64,000 bases of DNA from JAGNLA01 sp964639885. Its GTDB lineage: Bacteria; Caldisericota; Caldisericia; JAAYUI01. The stretch is taken from assembly GCA_964639885.1 (NCBI GenBank), contig CAZXEH010000001.1, forward strand, positions 186,001 to 250,000, in the 5' to 3' direction. Under the pieces are notes generated by a model that was not told where the DNA came from, searched no databases, and worked only from the letters and a program-made list of their open reading frames with translations. Positions 34,745 through 43,916 of the stretch are shown here, one piece after another (within the stretch, counting starts at the first letter, position 1; the number at the start of each line of letters is the position of its first letter). The translations under genes were made by a program, and so were the position numbers.

Positions 34745-35674
34745 TCAATCAAGCAGTTTTGTTTTGCCAGGAAGAGGGATTTTGCCGACTGCAAGCCCAG
34801 CAGCCCTTTGGATTGCGGCTGCCACAGAGGTTGTTGATTTGATGATTTCCGAACTTGCAGACTGAACCTTTCCGGTAAGGAACTGTGCATTGATCCACGA
34901 CAGAACCTTGTCGAATGCATCAGGGCATTGGGCGAAGATTAGAATGGTCATGGAGAGCAGGTACGGAAAACTCATACCAACGATGATGCTTGAAACCTCG
35001 GTGATCCTGAAGCCGGCCAGCACCATGAGGGCGATGAATGCAAATCCGACGATCTCCCTGAATCCAAGGACGAAAGCCGAGAAAGCCACGACAATTAGAA
35101 GGTTTGTCAGACCACCTGAAAGGAATGCTGCTTCATCTCCGACGACCAGACCATACAAAACGGCCAGAATCCACCAATCAAGGATGAGTACAATCCAGCC
35201 CAGCCAGTTTCTGGGTCTCTCAAGCCAACCCCTTGCCAGCAATACCAGCATGGCGCAAAGCGTTACGATTGAACCGATGAAACCAGGGAGATAGAAAATC
35301 CTTTGTGATCCGAACAGGAGGATTGAGAGCTGGTCAAGCCAGAGAAATGATGGCCACTGGTATCTCGGGATGATCCAGACCGATGAGGCGTAGATGGCAA
35401 ATGCCTGGATGAGGATGATGAGGATGTACCTAAAGTATTGTGCGATTGCTGCTTTTCTGTGCACTCGCCTGTAGAAATCCGTTACAACCCTGAGGTGTTC
35501 CAGAGTTTCTGGGATGCTGTACATTTTTGTAAGTTTTTCCCTGTATTTTTCGATGTCCTTGCTATCAGCTTCGATGATGCTCTTACCTGATTTGGTCAGG
35601 AAAATCCTGAAATGTTCAAGATTTTCAGCTGAATCTGGATGTGCTGACAGATAATCCTGATAGAAGTCTCTCAT
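34745..35674 (-). CDS. Membrane protein with an N-terminal integrase-core-like helical region
   Basis: A 309-residue protein. The first 80 residues (FRIFLTKSGKSIIEADSKDI and following) look like the SAM-like core-binding domain of tyrosine recombinases, but no catalytic domain follows; instead there are about seven membrane helices from about 85 to 250 and a soluble C-terminal helix. Function unknown. The resemblance may only reflect a generic helical bundle. Confidence 0.65.
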   Translation of the reverse strand: MRDFYQDYLSAHPDSAENLEHFRIFLTKSGKSIIEADSKDIEKYREKLTKMYSIPETLEHLRVVTDFYRRVHRKAAIAQYFRYILIILIQAFAIYASSVWIIPRYQWPSFLWLDQLSILLFGSQRIFYLPGFIGSIVTLCAMLVLLARGWLERPRNWLGWIVLILDWWILAVLYGLVVGDEAAFLSGGLTNLLIVVAFSAFVLGFREIVGFAFIALMVLAGFRITEVSSIIVGMSFPYLLSMTILIFAQCPDAFDKVLSWINAQFLTGKVQSASSEIIKSTTSVAAAIQRAAGLAVGKIPLPGKTKLLD

Positions 35675-35766
35675 GATAGTTAAAAGTTTATTCCATCCAC
35701 GCAGGATTGAAAGTGGCGGTAATGCTGGCTAACGCAATTGCGAATTTGTGTCGGTATTTGCAGGGG

Positions 35767-35794
35767 TTGAAAAGGCAATAATCCTTGTTACACT
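35767..35794 (+). promoter_or_regulatory. Candidate promoter of the serine-operon transcript
   Basis: TTGAAA (767-772), 16 bp, TACACT (789-794). The ATG at 35807 follows 12 bases later with no ribosome site, so the leader would be very short. Confidence 0.4.
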
Positions 35795-35806
35795 CCATCC
35801 TGCGAC

Positions 35807-36166
35807 ATGGCGGAACTGATTGCTGTTTTGAGCACACTATTGATGGCTTCAGGCCAGATCATCCTCAAGCTTGGCCTTAACAGGATCGGTGTATTCTCAG
35901 GAAAGACTTTCTGGCAGGCAATCAGCCTCATCATAACAAACCCCAATGTTATAATCGGCGCCCTGCTCTATGTCGTTGCAGCCTTCATCTGGGTCTGGGT
36001 GCTATCCCAGAGGCCCCTCAGCTATATCTACCCGTTTCTTGCCACAACCTATATCTTTGCCCTCATCGGCTCCAGTCTCATTCTTGGCGAGCCGGTCAAC
36101 TGGGTCAGGTGGGCAGGCGTTGCAGCAATTGGCTTTGGAATCTTTTTGATTTCAAGAACAATATAA
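35807..36166 (+). CDS. Small DMT-type transporter (EamA/SMR, four helices)
   Basis: A 119-residue protein with four membrane helices, resembling ArnE/SugE-type small transporters and half of EamA proteins (ASGQIILKLGLNRIG, SYIYPFLATTYI, ILGEPVNWVRWAG). It probably works as a dimer. It precedes the aminotransferase by 14 bp, in a four-gene operon; an amino-acid export role is only a guess. Confidence 0.75.
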   Translation: MAELIAVLSTLLMASGQIILKLGLNRIGVFSGKTFWQAISLIITNPNVIIGALLYVVAAFIWVWVLSQRPLSYIYPFLATTYIFALIGSSLILGEPVNWVRWAGVAAIGFGIFLISRTI

Positions 36167-36180
36167 AGGAGGAAGTTGCT

Positions 36181-37317
36181 ATGTTTATGAAACAGTTTTT
36201 ATTGGCTCCCGGGCCGACCCCGCTTCCGGAAGAAGTCCGTGTAGAAGGCGCCAGGGACATTACCTACCACAGGAGTCCAGCCGGCAAGAAGATGGTTGTC
36301 CAGTGCATGGATGACCTCAAGTATCTCCTTGGAACCAAGAACGACGTTTTCCTTCTTGGATCATCGGGTTCAGGAGCCATGGAATGCTGCATGCAGAACC
36401 TGGTTTCACCGGGTGACAAGGTTATTGTCCTGAACGCCGGAAACTTCGGCAACAGGTGGATGAAGCTCGCAAAAGCCTGGGGCGCAACACCAGTTGAAAT
36501 CAAAAAAGAGTGGGGCGACGTTGTCCAGCCGGCAGAACTTGCAACAGTTCTTGCAGCAAACCCTGACACAACAGTTGTTTTCTGCCAGCTCTCAGAAACT
36601 TCGACAGGCGTCTGCTCAAAGACAAAAGAGTATGCAGCAATCGTCAACAAGACAAACGCAGTCCTGTGCGTGGACGTTGTTTCAGGCGCAGGTGTAGTTC
36701 CGTTTGAAATGGACGAATGGGGCGTTGAGGCATGCGCCGGTGGATCGCAGAAAGGCATGATGCTTCCGCCAGGACTCGGTTTTGTCTCATTCGGAGCAAA
36801 GGCATGGGCTCTTGTCGAAAAGTGCACAAACAGGCGCTTCTATTTCGATATGAGAGAGTTCAAGAAGAAAATCCCGGACAAAGAAACCCCGTGGACACCA
36901 CCGATTACAATCATCTGCCAGTCGGCAAAGGCTTTCGAGATGATCAGAAAAGTCGGCAGGGACAAACTCTGGGAACGCTATTCAATGCTGGCAACCGGTG
37001 TAAGGGCTGCAATGGCAGCACTCGGCCTCAAACTGTTTGCAAAAGAGCCAGGCGATGCAGTAACGGCAGTCTGGGTTCCTGAAGGAGTTGATGGAGCCGC
37101 ACTGACAAAGATGATGAGAGACGACTACGGCGTTCTCGTTGGCGGCGGACAGAGCGACTACAAGGGCAAGATTTTCAGGTTCGGGCACATGGGCTACATG
37201 GACATCTATGACGAAATAGCTGCCATTGTCGCACTCGAAATCTGCCTCAAGAAGCTTGGATACAAGTTCGAACTTGGTACTGGCGTTGCAGCCTTCATGA
37301 AGGCCTGCCAGTGGTAA
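36181..37317 (+). CDS. Class V aminotransferase (serine/alanine-glyoxylate type)
   Basis: A 378-residue PLP enzyme starting at ATG 36181, with AAAGGAGG 8 bases upstream. APGPTPLPEEV at the N-terminus, SSGSGAME (PLP-phosphate cradle) and the Schiff-base lysine K191 in GGSQKGMM are clear. Family members use serine, alanine or phosphoserine as donors. Followed by serA and a DUF1015 gene, it probably acts as the transaminase of serine synthesis, in place of the standard SerC. Confidence 0.88.
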   Translation: MFMKQFLLAPGPTPLPEEVRVEGARDITYHRSPAGKKMVVQCMDDLKYLLGTKNDVFLLGSSGSGAMECCMQNLVSPGDKVIVLNAGNFGNRWMKLAKAWGATPVEIKKEWGDVVQPAELATVLAANPDTTVVFCQLSETSTGVCSKTKEYAAIVNKTNAVLCVDVVSGAGVVPFEMDEWGVEACAGGSQKGMMLPPGLGFVSFGAKAWALVEKCTNRRFYFDMREFKKKIPDKETPWTPPITIICQSAKAFEMIRKVGRDKLWERYSMLATGVRAAMAALGLKLFAKEPGDAVTAVWVPEGVDGAALTKMMRDDYGVLVGGGQSDYKGKIFRFGHMGYMDIYDEIAAIVALEICLKKLGYKFELGTGVAAFMKACQW

Positions 37318-37334
37318 CCCCCTGAAGGAGGAAC

Positions 37335-38249
37335 ATGGCAAAGATATTGATTGCTGACAAAATCGCAGATGATGGAATCAACCTGCTCAAAAATGCAGGC
37401 CATCAGGTTGATGTAATAAAGCTGACACCTGAAGAACTCGTTGCAAAAATTCCCGATTACGAAGCAATCATTGTCCGTTCCGCCACAAAAGTAACCAAAG
37501 ACGTAATCGATGCTGGCAAGAATCTTAAGATTATCGGTCGTGCCGGTGTCGGACTCGACAACGTGGATCAGGCTTCCGCCAAAGAAAAGAATATCACTGT
37601 TGTAAACACTCCTGCAGCTACATCAATCTCGGTTGCAGAGCTTGCAATCGGACACATGCTCGCAGCCTGCAGGTGGATCGGCTACGGAACCGCCACCATG
37701 AAGGAAGGCAAGTGGGAAAAGAAGCAGATGGAAGGCATCGAGCTTTACGGAAAAACCCTCGGCCTCATCGGCATCGGACGCATTGGTTATGAAACTGCCA
37801 AACGTGCCGTTGCAATGGGTATGAAGGTCATCGCTTTCGATCCTTACGTCAAGGAATCACCGGACAAGGACATCAAGCTCGTTGGCAAGGATGAACTCAT
37901 AGCAAACGCTGATTTCTTCTCGCTCCACATCCCACTCACACCGGAAACCAAGAACATCATCGGCGCACCGGAAATTGAGAAGATGAAAAAAGGTGTTGTT
38001 CTCGTAAACTGCGCCCGTGGTGGCACAGTCGACGAGGATGCCCTCTACGAAGGCCTCAAGTCAGGCAAGATTCGCTTTGCCGGCATTGATGTCTTTGCGA
38101 AGGAACCACCGGACAACACACACAAGCTCGCAACTCTTCCAAACGTCAGCCTCACGCCGCACATCGGCGCCCAGACGGACGAAGGCCAGAGCAGAGCCGG
38201 TGTTCAGCTTGCAGAAAAAATTGTTGACTACTTTAAAGGAGCAAAATAG
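37335..38249 (+). CDS. serA: D-3-phosphoglycerate dehydrogenase, short form
   Basis: A 304-residue NAD-dependent dehydrogenase. NAD-binding motif GLIGIGRIGYE near 143-150; catalytic Arg in NCARGGTVDED, Glu in FAKEPPDN and His in TPHIGA. There is no C-terminal ACT domain, so it lacks the usual serine feedback site. Same operon as the aminotransferase; a GAAGGAGG site precedes the ATG. Confidence 0.92.
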   Translation: MAKILIADKIADDGINLLKNAGHQVDVIKLTPEELVAKIPDYEAIIVRSATKVTKDVIDAGKNLKIIGRAGVGLDNVDQASAKEKNITVVNTPAATSISVAELAIGHMLAACRWIGYGTATMKEGKWEKKQMEGIELYGKTLGLIGIGRIGYETAKRAVAMGMKVIAFDPYVKESPDKDIKLVGKDELIANADFFSLHIPLTPETKNIIGAPEIEKMKKGVVLVNCARGGTVDEDALYEGLKSGKIRFAGIDVFAKEPPDNTHKLATLPNVSLTPHIGAQTDEGQSRAGVQLAEKIVDYFKGAK

Positions 38250-38254
38250 AACAA

Positions 38255-39595
38255 ATGTACGAAATCAAACCGTTTAAAGGAGTCCATTACTCCAAAAAAG
38301 CCGGCACAATCGGCGACCTGATCACACAGCCATACGACAAGATCACGCCCCAGATGCAGGAAGACTACTACAAAAAGCACGAAAACAACGCCATCAGGAT
38401 CGAGCTTGCCAAAGACATGCCCGGGGACTCCGACACAAGCAACAAGTACACCAGGGCAAATGAAGTGTTCCAAAAGTGGCTTGCCTCCGGCGTGCTTGAA
38501 CGCGATGGAAAAGACACAATCTACGCCTACAACCAGGAGTACAAGCATCCAGAAACCGGAAAAGTCGTGGTCAGAAGGAGCTTCATTGCCCTTTCAAAAC
38601 TCTACGACTATTCCGAAAACGTCATCTACCCACACGAGCACACTCTCTCTGGCCCAAAGATGGACAGGCTCATGCTCACAAGGGCAACCAAGACAAACCT
38701 TGGCCTCTGCCTCTTCTTCTACCGTGACGAGCAGGATGCGATAAACAAACTCCTGGACACCCACACAAAGGGCGAACCATTGTTTGACGCTCTCGACCAC
38801 TACGACACCCACCACAAGATCTGGAAAATTGACGATCCGGCAGAAATCAAAAAAATTCAGGACATGATCGGTTCAAAGACCATCATCATCGCTGACGGCC
38901 ACCACCGCTACGAGACAGCCCTCAACTACCGCAACGAAATGCGCGAGAAGAACCCTGGATTCAAAGGCAACGAAGCCTGGAACTTCAGGATGGCTGCCTA
39001 CATCAACATGAGCGATCCCGGCCTCTATGTCTTCCCGACTCACAGGCTCATCCGTGACGTCCCGAATTTCGACTTTGACGCCATGCTTGGCAAAATCAAG
39101 GAGAAGTTCAACGTCATAGAGATGCCGGTCACCTGCTGCATGAACTCGGCAGCAGACGGTCTGGTTGACGCCATGAGAAAGAACATGGACAAGCACGCAC
39201 TCGGACTTATGGCAAAGGACAGGAAGTCTGTTTACCTCCTAGCACTCAAGGACGAGAAGCTCGCCCACAACATTCCGGTGAACATGAGCAACGACTGGAA
39301 GACTCTCGATGTTTCGATCCTCCACAAGCTCATTCTGGAGCCGATCCTTGGCATCGACGACGCAAAGCTTGCCGCACAGACAAACGTTGACTACGAACGC
39401 TACACGGAAGACGCGGTCAAACCGCTTGTTGCCGGCAACTACCAGTGCGTGTTCCTCATGAACTACACACCGACCAAGGCGGTCGAGGACGTGACGAGGC
39501 ACCATGAAACCATGCCGCAGAAGTCGACCGACTATTTCCCGAAGGTTCAGTCTGGACTGATCATCCAGTACTTGCCGGATGGGGAAACAATCTGA
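38255..39595 (+). CDS. DUF1015 family protein
   Basis: A 446-residue soluble protein with the DUF1015 hallmarks: N-terminal KPFKGVHYS and PYDKITP, an AIRIELA-type segment, IIIADGHHRYETAL near 210 and a C-terminal PTKAVEDV-type motif. The function is not settled. It is the last gene of a serA-aminotransferase operon 5 bp behind serA. That linkage suggests a part in serine metabolism, conceivably at the missing phosphoserine phosphatase step. That is inference, not shown by the sequence. Confidence 0.88.
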   Translation: MYEIKPFKGVHYSKKAGTIGDLITQPYDKITPQMQEDYYKKHENNAIRIELAKDMPGDSDTSNKYTRANEVFQKWLASGVLERDGKDTIYAYNQEYKHPETGKVVVRRSFIALSKLYDYSENVIYPHEHTLSGPKMDRLMLTRATKTNLGLCLFFYRDEQDAINKLLDTHTKGEPLFDALDHYDTHHKIWKIDDPAEIKKIQDMIGSKTIIIADGHHRYETALNYRNEMREKNPGFKGNEAWNFRMAAYINMSDPGLYVFPTHRLIRDVPNFDFDAMLGKIKEKFNVIEMPVTCCMNSAADGLVDAMRKNMDKHALGLMAKDRKSVYLLALKDEKLAHNIPVNMSNDWKTLDVSILHKLILEPILGIDDAKLAAQTNVDYERYTEDAVKPLVAGNYQCVFLMNYTPTKAVEDVTRHHETMPQKSTDYFPKVQSGLIIQYLPDGETI

Positions 39596-39611
39596 GACTA
39601 GTTTGAATCAA

Positions 39612-40418
39612 TCAAAGAGGGGCATGGCCGCCCCTCTTTTTAATTTCAGCTTCAATTAAGTTATTTACAAAATCCATTGGAACAATTACGGCTAAACCCG
39701 TGTTTTGATCTTGATATGGTTTATAACCACATACAATTCCAATTAATGAACTTTTTTCTATTGGTTTTGTGCCAACAATATGAGTAAAATCAGGTTTTAA
39801 AATAACAGGGCTACCACTGTTTCCTTGAACAATATAACTATCTATTAATATTTCATTGGTCGTTTTTTCTATGCATTCTTTTATTCGAGCAATAGTACCA
39901 TGTTTAACAATTACATATTTTTTGTCATAGCTTATTATACCTGCTGGAAAACCCATAATAAAAACCGAACAACCTTCTTGAACATCCAATTCTACTAACT
40001 GCTGGATAACTGCAGTTTGAGAATTGCTTTTAATAAATGAAGATTCGTATTTTTCTGTATCCAATTTATTGTAATTTATTCTTGATATTGCTATGTCAGC
40101 CTCTTCACTAACTATAAAATTTAGATTCCCATTATTATCAAAAATATCAATATAAGGATATTCAATGTTTGAATCTTTATTAACTGCGATATAGATGCGC
40201 TTTTGTATTCCTCCATTATCAAGAAAAACTTCTAGAATATGCTTATTTGTTACTAGGTAGACAGCGTATTCACCTTCTTCTTCATTGACCATTTTTAATA
40301 AATATCCATAAAAGAAACCTGTACCTAAACATGGATAGACATCTTCACCTTTCTCATTCTTCATGAGATAATGAATAGATACAACTGACTTAAAAGCGCT
40401 TTCTGGAATAATTGCCAT
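39612..40418 (-). CDS. AT-rich trypsin-like serine protease
   Basis: A 268-residue protein of the S1/S1C-like fold without signal peptide or PDZ domain. The catalytic triad fits H60 (TNKH), D108 (EEADIA) and S201 (GNSGSPV). GGAGGTGGG precedes the ATG. Base composition is far more AT-rich than its neighbours, with A/T-ending codons, suggesting transfer. Cytoplasmic trypsin-like proteins of this sort are often effectors or accessory parts of defence systems, but no partner is adjacent, so the role is open. Confidence 0.8.
   Translation of the reverse strand: MAIIPESAFKSVVSIHYLMKNEKGEDVYPCLGTGFFYGYLLKMVNEEEGEYAVYLVTNKHILEVFLDNGGIQKRIYIAVNKDSNIEYPYIDIFDNNGNLNFIVSEEADIAISRINYNKLDTEKYESSFIKSNSQTAVIQQLVELDVQEGCSVFIMGFPAGIISYDKKYVIVKHGTIARIKECIEKTTNEILIDSYIVQGNSGSPVILKPDFTHIVGTKPIEKSSLIGIVCGYKPYQDQNTGLAVIVPMDFVNNLIEAEIKKRGGHAPL
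39614..39641. terminator. Bidirectional terminator of the serine operon
   Basis: 10-bp stem AAAGAGGGGC / GCCCCTCTTT, loop ATGGCC, followed by T's. The stop of the convergent serine protease gene lies within it. Confidence 0.85.
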
Positions 40419-40460
40419 ATCCCACCTCCAAACAAAGTTGTAGTGAGAAACATTGCAATG

Positions 40461-41393
40461 TCAAATGAGCGAGATAACAAGCCCGGCTAAAACACTGACA
40501 CCATAAAGCAACCCAACAATCATCAGCCTTTCCTTCCAGCTCTTCTCCTCCTTGAAAAGAACCAGAATGCCAAGCCCGCCGCTTGCGCACAGACCGGCAA
40601 CAACCGACCCGAAACTCAGCGATCCGTTGATGTAAAGCTGCGTGAGGGCGACCGATGCCGCACAGTTGGGGATCAGCCCGACAAGTCCGGCGACAAACGG
40701 TTGAAAGATCGAGTTTGAAAGCAGAATCCTGTGGAGCGTCTCCTCACCGATGAAGGCTAGCGCAAGGTTCAGGGCAAAGGTCATAACGAAAATGTAGAGC
40801 AGGATTTTGCCGGTGTGAATGAGCGGGTGGAAGATCAGCTGTTTTGCGTCAAATTTTTTTGCGCCAGAGTCTGGATGGTGACCGCAGCAGGCTTTCTGGT
40901 CGATGATTCCTTCGTGGTGGTGGGCGGAGTCGTCTGTGCCTGAGGCGAAAGCCTTGATGTGGTTGAGGGTTTTCCTGTTTTGCCTTCTGAAAACGAGGTC
41001 GATGATGAATCCAGCTGGAATAGCGACAGCCAGTTTTGTGAGAATCAATGGAATGATGAGCATTATCTTGTCTGGTCGTGAAAGAATGACTGGAATGGCC
41101 TCGTCGGAAGTGGAAAGATATACGGCGATGAGCGTTCCAATCGTGATGAGCCTCTGGGTGTAGATGGCTGATGCCATGACCGAGAATCCGCACTGGGGCA
41201 ATGTCCCTGCCAATGCACCGAAAGCCGGGCCTGCTCTGCCGACTCTTTGAAGAGACTGCCTGATTTTCCCGCCGAAATAGTACTCGACCAACTCGATGCC
41301 AATATACACGACCAGGAGGAAAGGAATAAGCCTCAGAGTGTCCGAGATGGTGTCCCAAAATGCGCCCAGTACAGTGCTCAATATCGGCTCCAC
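40461..41393 (-). CDS. Putative 10-TM heavy-metal/manganese exporter (ArsP_2-like)
   Basis: A 310-residue membrane protein with two sets of about four to five helices and the paired motifs GTLPQCGFSVMAS and GLIPNCAASVALT, typical of this permease family. Between them is a cytosolic loop with a His/Cys-rich stretch (HHHEG ... CCGHH), probably metal-binding. Annotated in other genomes as putative manganese transporters. Single gene. Confidence 0.78.
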   Translation of the reverse strand: MEPILSTVLGAFWDTISDTLRLIPFLLVVYIGIELVEYYFGGKIRQSLQRVGRAGPAFGALAGTLPQCGFSVMASAIYTQRLITIGTLIAVYLSTSDEAIPVILSRPDKIMLIIPLILTKLAVAIPAGFIIDLVFRRQNRKTLNHIKAFASGTDDSAHHHEGIIDQKACCGHHPDSGAKKFDAKQLIFHPLIHTGKILLYIFVMTFALNLALAFIGEETLHRILLSNSIFQPFVAGLVGLIPNCAASVALTQLYINGSLSFGSVVAGLCASGGLGILVLFKEEKSWKERLMIVGLLYGVSVLAGLVISLI

Positions 41394-41585
41394 AATTTCA
41401 GTCTATTCATGCATAGCTCATTTTAGGCTCAAACGTCGCCATTGACAAGCGAAATTGTAACCACTCCTGCAATCCCAAATGCAAAAACTTGATGATACCA
41501 AGGTTTGTTAAATGAAGTGGCAATGGATTTTGTTTTTCGTTATCCGTTCATGCCTTAAATTGATAACATATCCGGTAAAGGAGAA

Positions 41586-42704
41586 ATGAATTTGGAAACC
41601 ATCCTGCTTGTGCTGCTTTATTTTGTCCTGTTCTGCATCGGTGTTATGCTTGTCGTCTGGGGATCAAACGGCGTTGTCATGGGTGCCACGCTCATAAACA
41701 AAATGACCAAGGTTCCGATGTTTTTCCTTGGAATGTTCATGATTGCCATTGCAACAACGCTTCCAGAGTTCACAGTCAATGTTTTTGCAACCATTGAGGG
41801 CAACGTCCAAATCGCAATTGGAAACATCGTTGGCAGCAACATCTTCAACATAGCCGGAATCCTTGGTGTCTGTTCGATAATCGGTGGTATAAAAACCGAA
41901 AGGGATATCGTTGTAAAACAGGTTCCGCTTGCAGCAGCTTCCATCTTCATCCTAGGCGCTCTCTGTTTCGATGGTAACCTGACAAGGCTCGATGGCTTCA
42001 TCCTTCTCGGATTCTTTGCAATCTACCTTGTCTATCTCTATGTTTCAGCAAGGATTGCTACAAAACAGGCCAAGGAATCGGAACACCATGAAAGCCAGGA
42101 AGAAGAGGCGGAAGAGCCAAAATTCCTTAGCATTTTCTGGGATGTTTTCTACGCGATAGTCGACTGGTCCAGGTCGCTTGTTGGCAAGGAAAAGCACGCC
42201 AACAGAAAAGTTCATGAAGTGACCGGCGACACGATCCCGCCAGTTGCAAAAGTCATCATTTATCTGGTGGTTGGATTCGGAATTCTCATTGGCGGTTCGA
42301 GAATAATGGTTGACAATGCCGTTGCGATAGCAAGGATTGCCGGCATGTCCGAGGCTTTCATCGGTTTGACAATCGTTGCCATGGGCACTTCAATGCCGGA
42401 GTTTGCTGTTTCGATAATGTCGATCATCAAGCGCAAAAAGAACCTTGCAATCGGAAACATAGTTGGCGCCAACACCCTTAACGCTCTTTGGGCGCTTGGT
42501 TTTGACACGGCATTCTTAAGACCCCTTCCATTCGATCAGAACAATATGGTCGATATGTACATGGCGTTTGGTGTGGCTGTGTTCCTTTGGCTGTTTATGT
42601 ACCTGGGCAAAAGGTATGAGCTTGAAAGATGGCAGGGTGTGATATTTGTTACTGGATTCGTTGCTTATGTAGTTTTCAAGTACATCTCGCTTCCAAGACC
42701 ATAG
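41586..42704 (+). CDS. CaCA-family Na+(K+)/Ca2+ exchanger
   Basis: A 372-residue antiporter with about ten helices. The two inverted alpha repeats are GNIVGSNIFNI and GNIVGANTLNA, each following an acidic TLPEF/SMPEF motif needed for Ca2+ binding. A charged cytoplasmic loop (HHESQEEEAEEP) lies between. AAAGGAG precedes the ATG. The 192 bp upstream hold nothing else recognisable. Confidence 0.92.
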   Translation: MNLETILLVLLYFVLFCIGVMLVVWGSNGVVMGATLINKMTKVPMFFLGMFMIAIATTLPEFTVNVFATIEGNVQIAIGNIVGSNIFNIAGILGVCSIIGGIKTERDIVVKQVPLAAASIFILGALCFDGNLTRLDGFILLGFFAIYLVYLYVSARIATKQAKESEHHESQEEEAEEPKFLSIFWDVFYAIVDWSRSLVGKEKHANRKVHEVTGDTIPPVAKVIIYLVVGFGILIGGSRIMVDNAVAIARIAGMSEAFIGLTIVAMGTSMPEFAVSIMSIIKRKKNLAIGNIVGANTLNALWALGFDTAFLRPLPFDQNNMVDMYMAFGVAVFLWLFMYLGKRYELERWQGVIFVTGFVAYVVFKYISLPRP

Positions 42705-42732
42705 AGAATTGTTGCCAATGCTTTAACTGTAA

Positions 42733-42765
42733 AAAGAACCCTCGGTGCTTCCGAGGGTTCTTTGT
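42733..42765. terminator. Terminator of the Ca2+ exchanger gene
   Basis: 13-bp stem AAAGAACCCTCGG / CCGAGGGTTCTTT with loop TGCTT, then T's. Confidence 0.9.
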
Positions 42766-42800
42766 AATTATGGCATGAGTTACATTTACAAATGTGGCAA

Positions 42801-43565
42801 TCAGGACACCATCTTCACTTCAATTCCGCCGAGGGTGATCTTTGAGTCGATTACGATTGATGGCTGACCTGGATCATAGGAAGCTGTTTCCAGACCATTC
42901 TTTGTCTCCCTGAAATCGCCATTGTAGCTTGCGCCGCCAAGCATTGAACTCTGTCTGATCAGTGCGTTGGCTCGTCTTGGGATTTCCATTTTGATGCCTG
43001 AAACGCTCGATGAAACCGAAACCTTCATGTCCGATTTCAGCTCACCGGCGAAATTCAGCTTGAACCCTGCAGCGCTTCCTTCAACAGCAACCTTTGATGC
43101 GTTTGAGTTTGCAATCGAATCGATTGTCAGATCGCCGGCATTTCCAGAGAAATCAAGCACATCCATTGCAACCGAATTTGGCTTGCTGAAAACAAGTGTG
43201 GCTTTTCCGGCATTGTAACGGAAGACTGTTTTGGTCACCGGAAGTCCGCCAAGGTCAACAAACACCTCAGATGCGCTGGATTTGAACTCGATCTCAAACG
43301 GTGTCCTGTCCGACACTTCCAGCAGAAACTCGGGAATGTTTGACCCACCGGAATAACCCTTGAAGGCGAAGATGCTCTTTTGCCAGATCCTCACGGTTCC
43401 GTCAAACGCTTCCTGAAGATATGGCCTCTCGCCTGTCGGGTCGTTGTAGGTGCCGGCGATGAAGGAGTCTGAGCTGCCTTTTTTCAAAGTCAGCCTGCAT
43501 GCGCCAACGTCAATGACCAGCCTGAGCGTTTGCCCGTCAGGGTATGGAATGTTGATGTTTTCCAC
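42801..43565 (-). CDS. Beta-helix-like DUF4097/LiaF-type protein
   Basis: About 254 residues from GTG 43565, which sits two bases behind the upstream stop with AAGGAAG before it. The protein has repeating beta strands with Gly/Ser/Asp turns and no signal peptide, resembling DUF4097 or the C-terminal toast-rack domains of LiaF-type proteins. Co-transcribed with the small DUF4342 gene. Function unknown; related proteins take part in envelope-stress signalling. Confidence 0.65.
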   Translation of the reverse strand: MENINIPYPDGQTLRLVIDVGACRLTLKKGSSDSFIAGTYNDPTGERPYLQEAFDGTVRIWQKSIFAFKGYSGGSNIPEFLLEVSDRTPFEIEFKSSASEVFVDLGGLPVTKTVFRYNAGKATLVFSKPNSVAMDVLDFSGNAGDLTIDSIANSNASKVAVEGSAAGFKLNFAGELKSDMKVSVSSSVSGIKMEIPRRANALIRQSSMLGGASYNGDFRETKNGLETASYDPGQPSIVIDSKITLGGIEVKMVS

Positions 43566-43567
43566 GG

Positions 43568-43804
43568 TCAGTCTTCCTTTTCGACAACGATTGTGCATTT
43601 TGTCACAAGGGCTGCGATTGCTCCAAGGGCTGCAAGTCCGGGTGCCAGCACGACGCCGACAACGCCAAGGGTCATTGGAAATTCGACGATTGTCTTGCCT
43701 TCCTCGTTTTTGATGATGATGCGCCTTATGTTGCCCTCATGAATGATTGCCTTCACCTTTGCAATCAGCTGTTCTCCGCTTACGGTGAATTCTTCTGTGC
43801 TCAT
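43568..43804 (-). CDS. DUF4342 small protein
   Basis: A 78-residue protein starting at ATG 43804 with AAAGGAG 8 bases upstream. STEEFTVSGEQLIAKVKAII and the basic IRRIIIKNEEG are typical of DUF4342, followed by one or two hydrophobic helices rich in Ala/Gly. Function unknown. A longer frame to 43834 has no ribosome site. Confidence 0.78.
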   Translation of the reverse strand: MSTEEFTVSGEQLIAKVKAIIHEGNIRRIIIKNEEGKTIVEFPMTLGVVGVVLAPGLAALGAIAALVTKCTIVVEKED

Positions 43805-43860
43805 GTGTTCAACTCCTTTCACAGGCTTTGACACGGCAACCCTGTTTTGATTTCTTAATG

Positions 43861-43888
43861 TTTACAAATGCTTCTAAAAGGCTATGAT
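43861..43888 (+). promoter_or_regulatory. Promoter of the large surface protein gene
   Basis: TTTACA (861-866), 16 bp, TATGAT (883-888), followed by the ribosome site GGAGG at 43908-43912. Confidence 0.5.
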
Positions 43889-43916
43889 GTTGACTTGTGA
43901 GTGACAGGAGGATTTT

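Noticed and set aside
34745..35674. Integrase or recombinase
   Set aside because: Only a weak helical likeness at the N-terminus; no catalytic Arg-His-Arg-Tyr set, and the rest is membrane helices.
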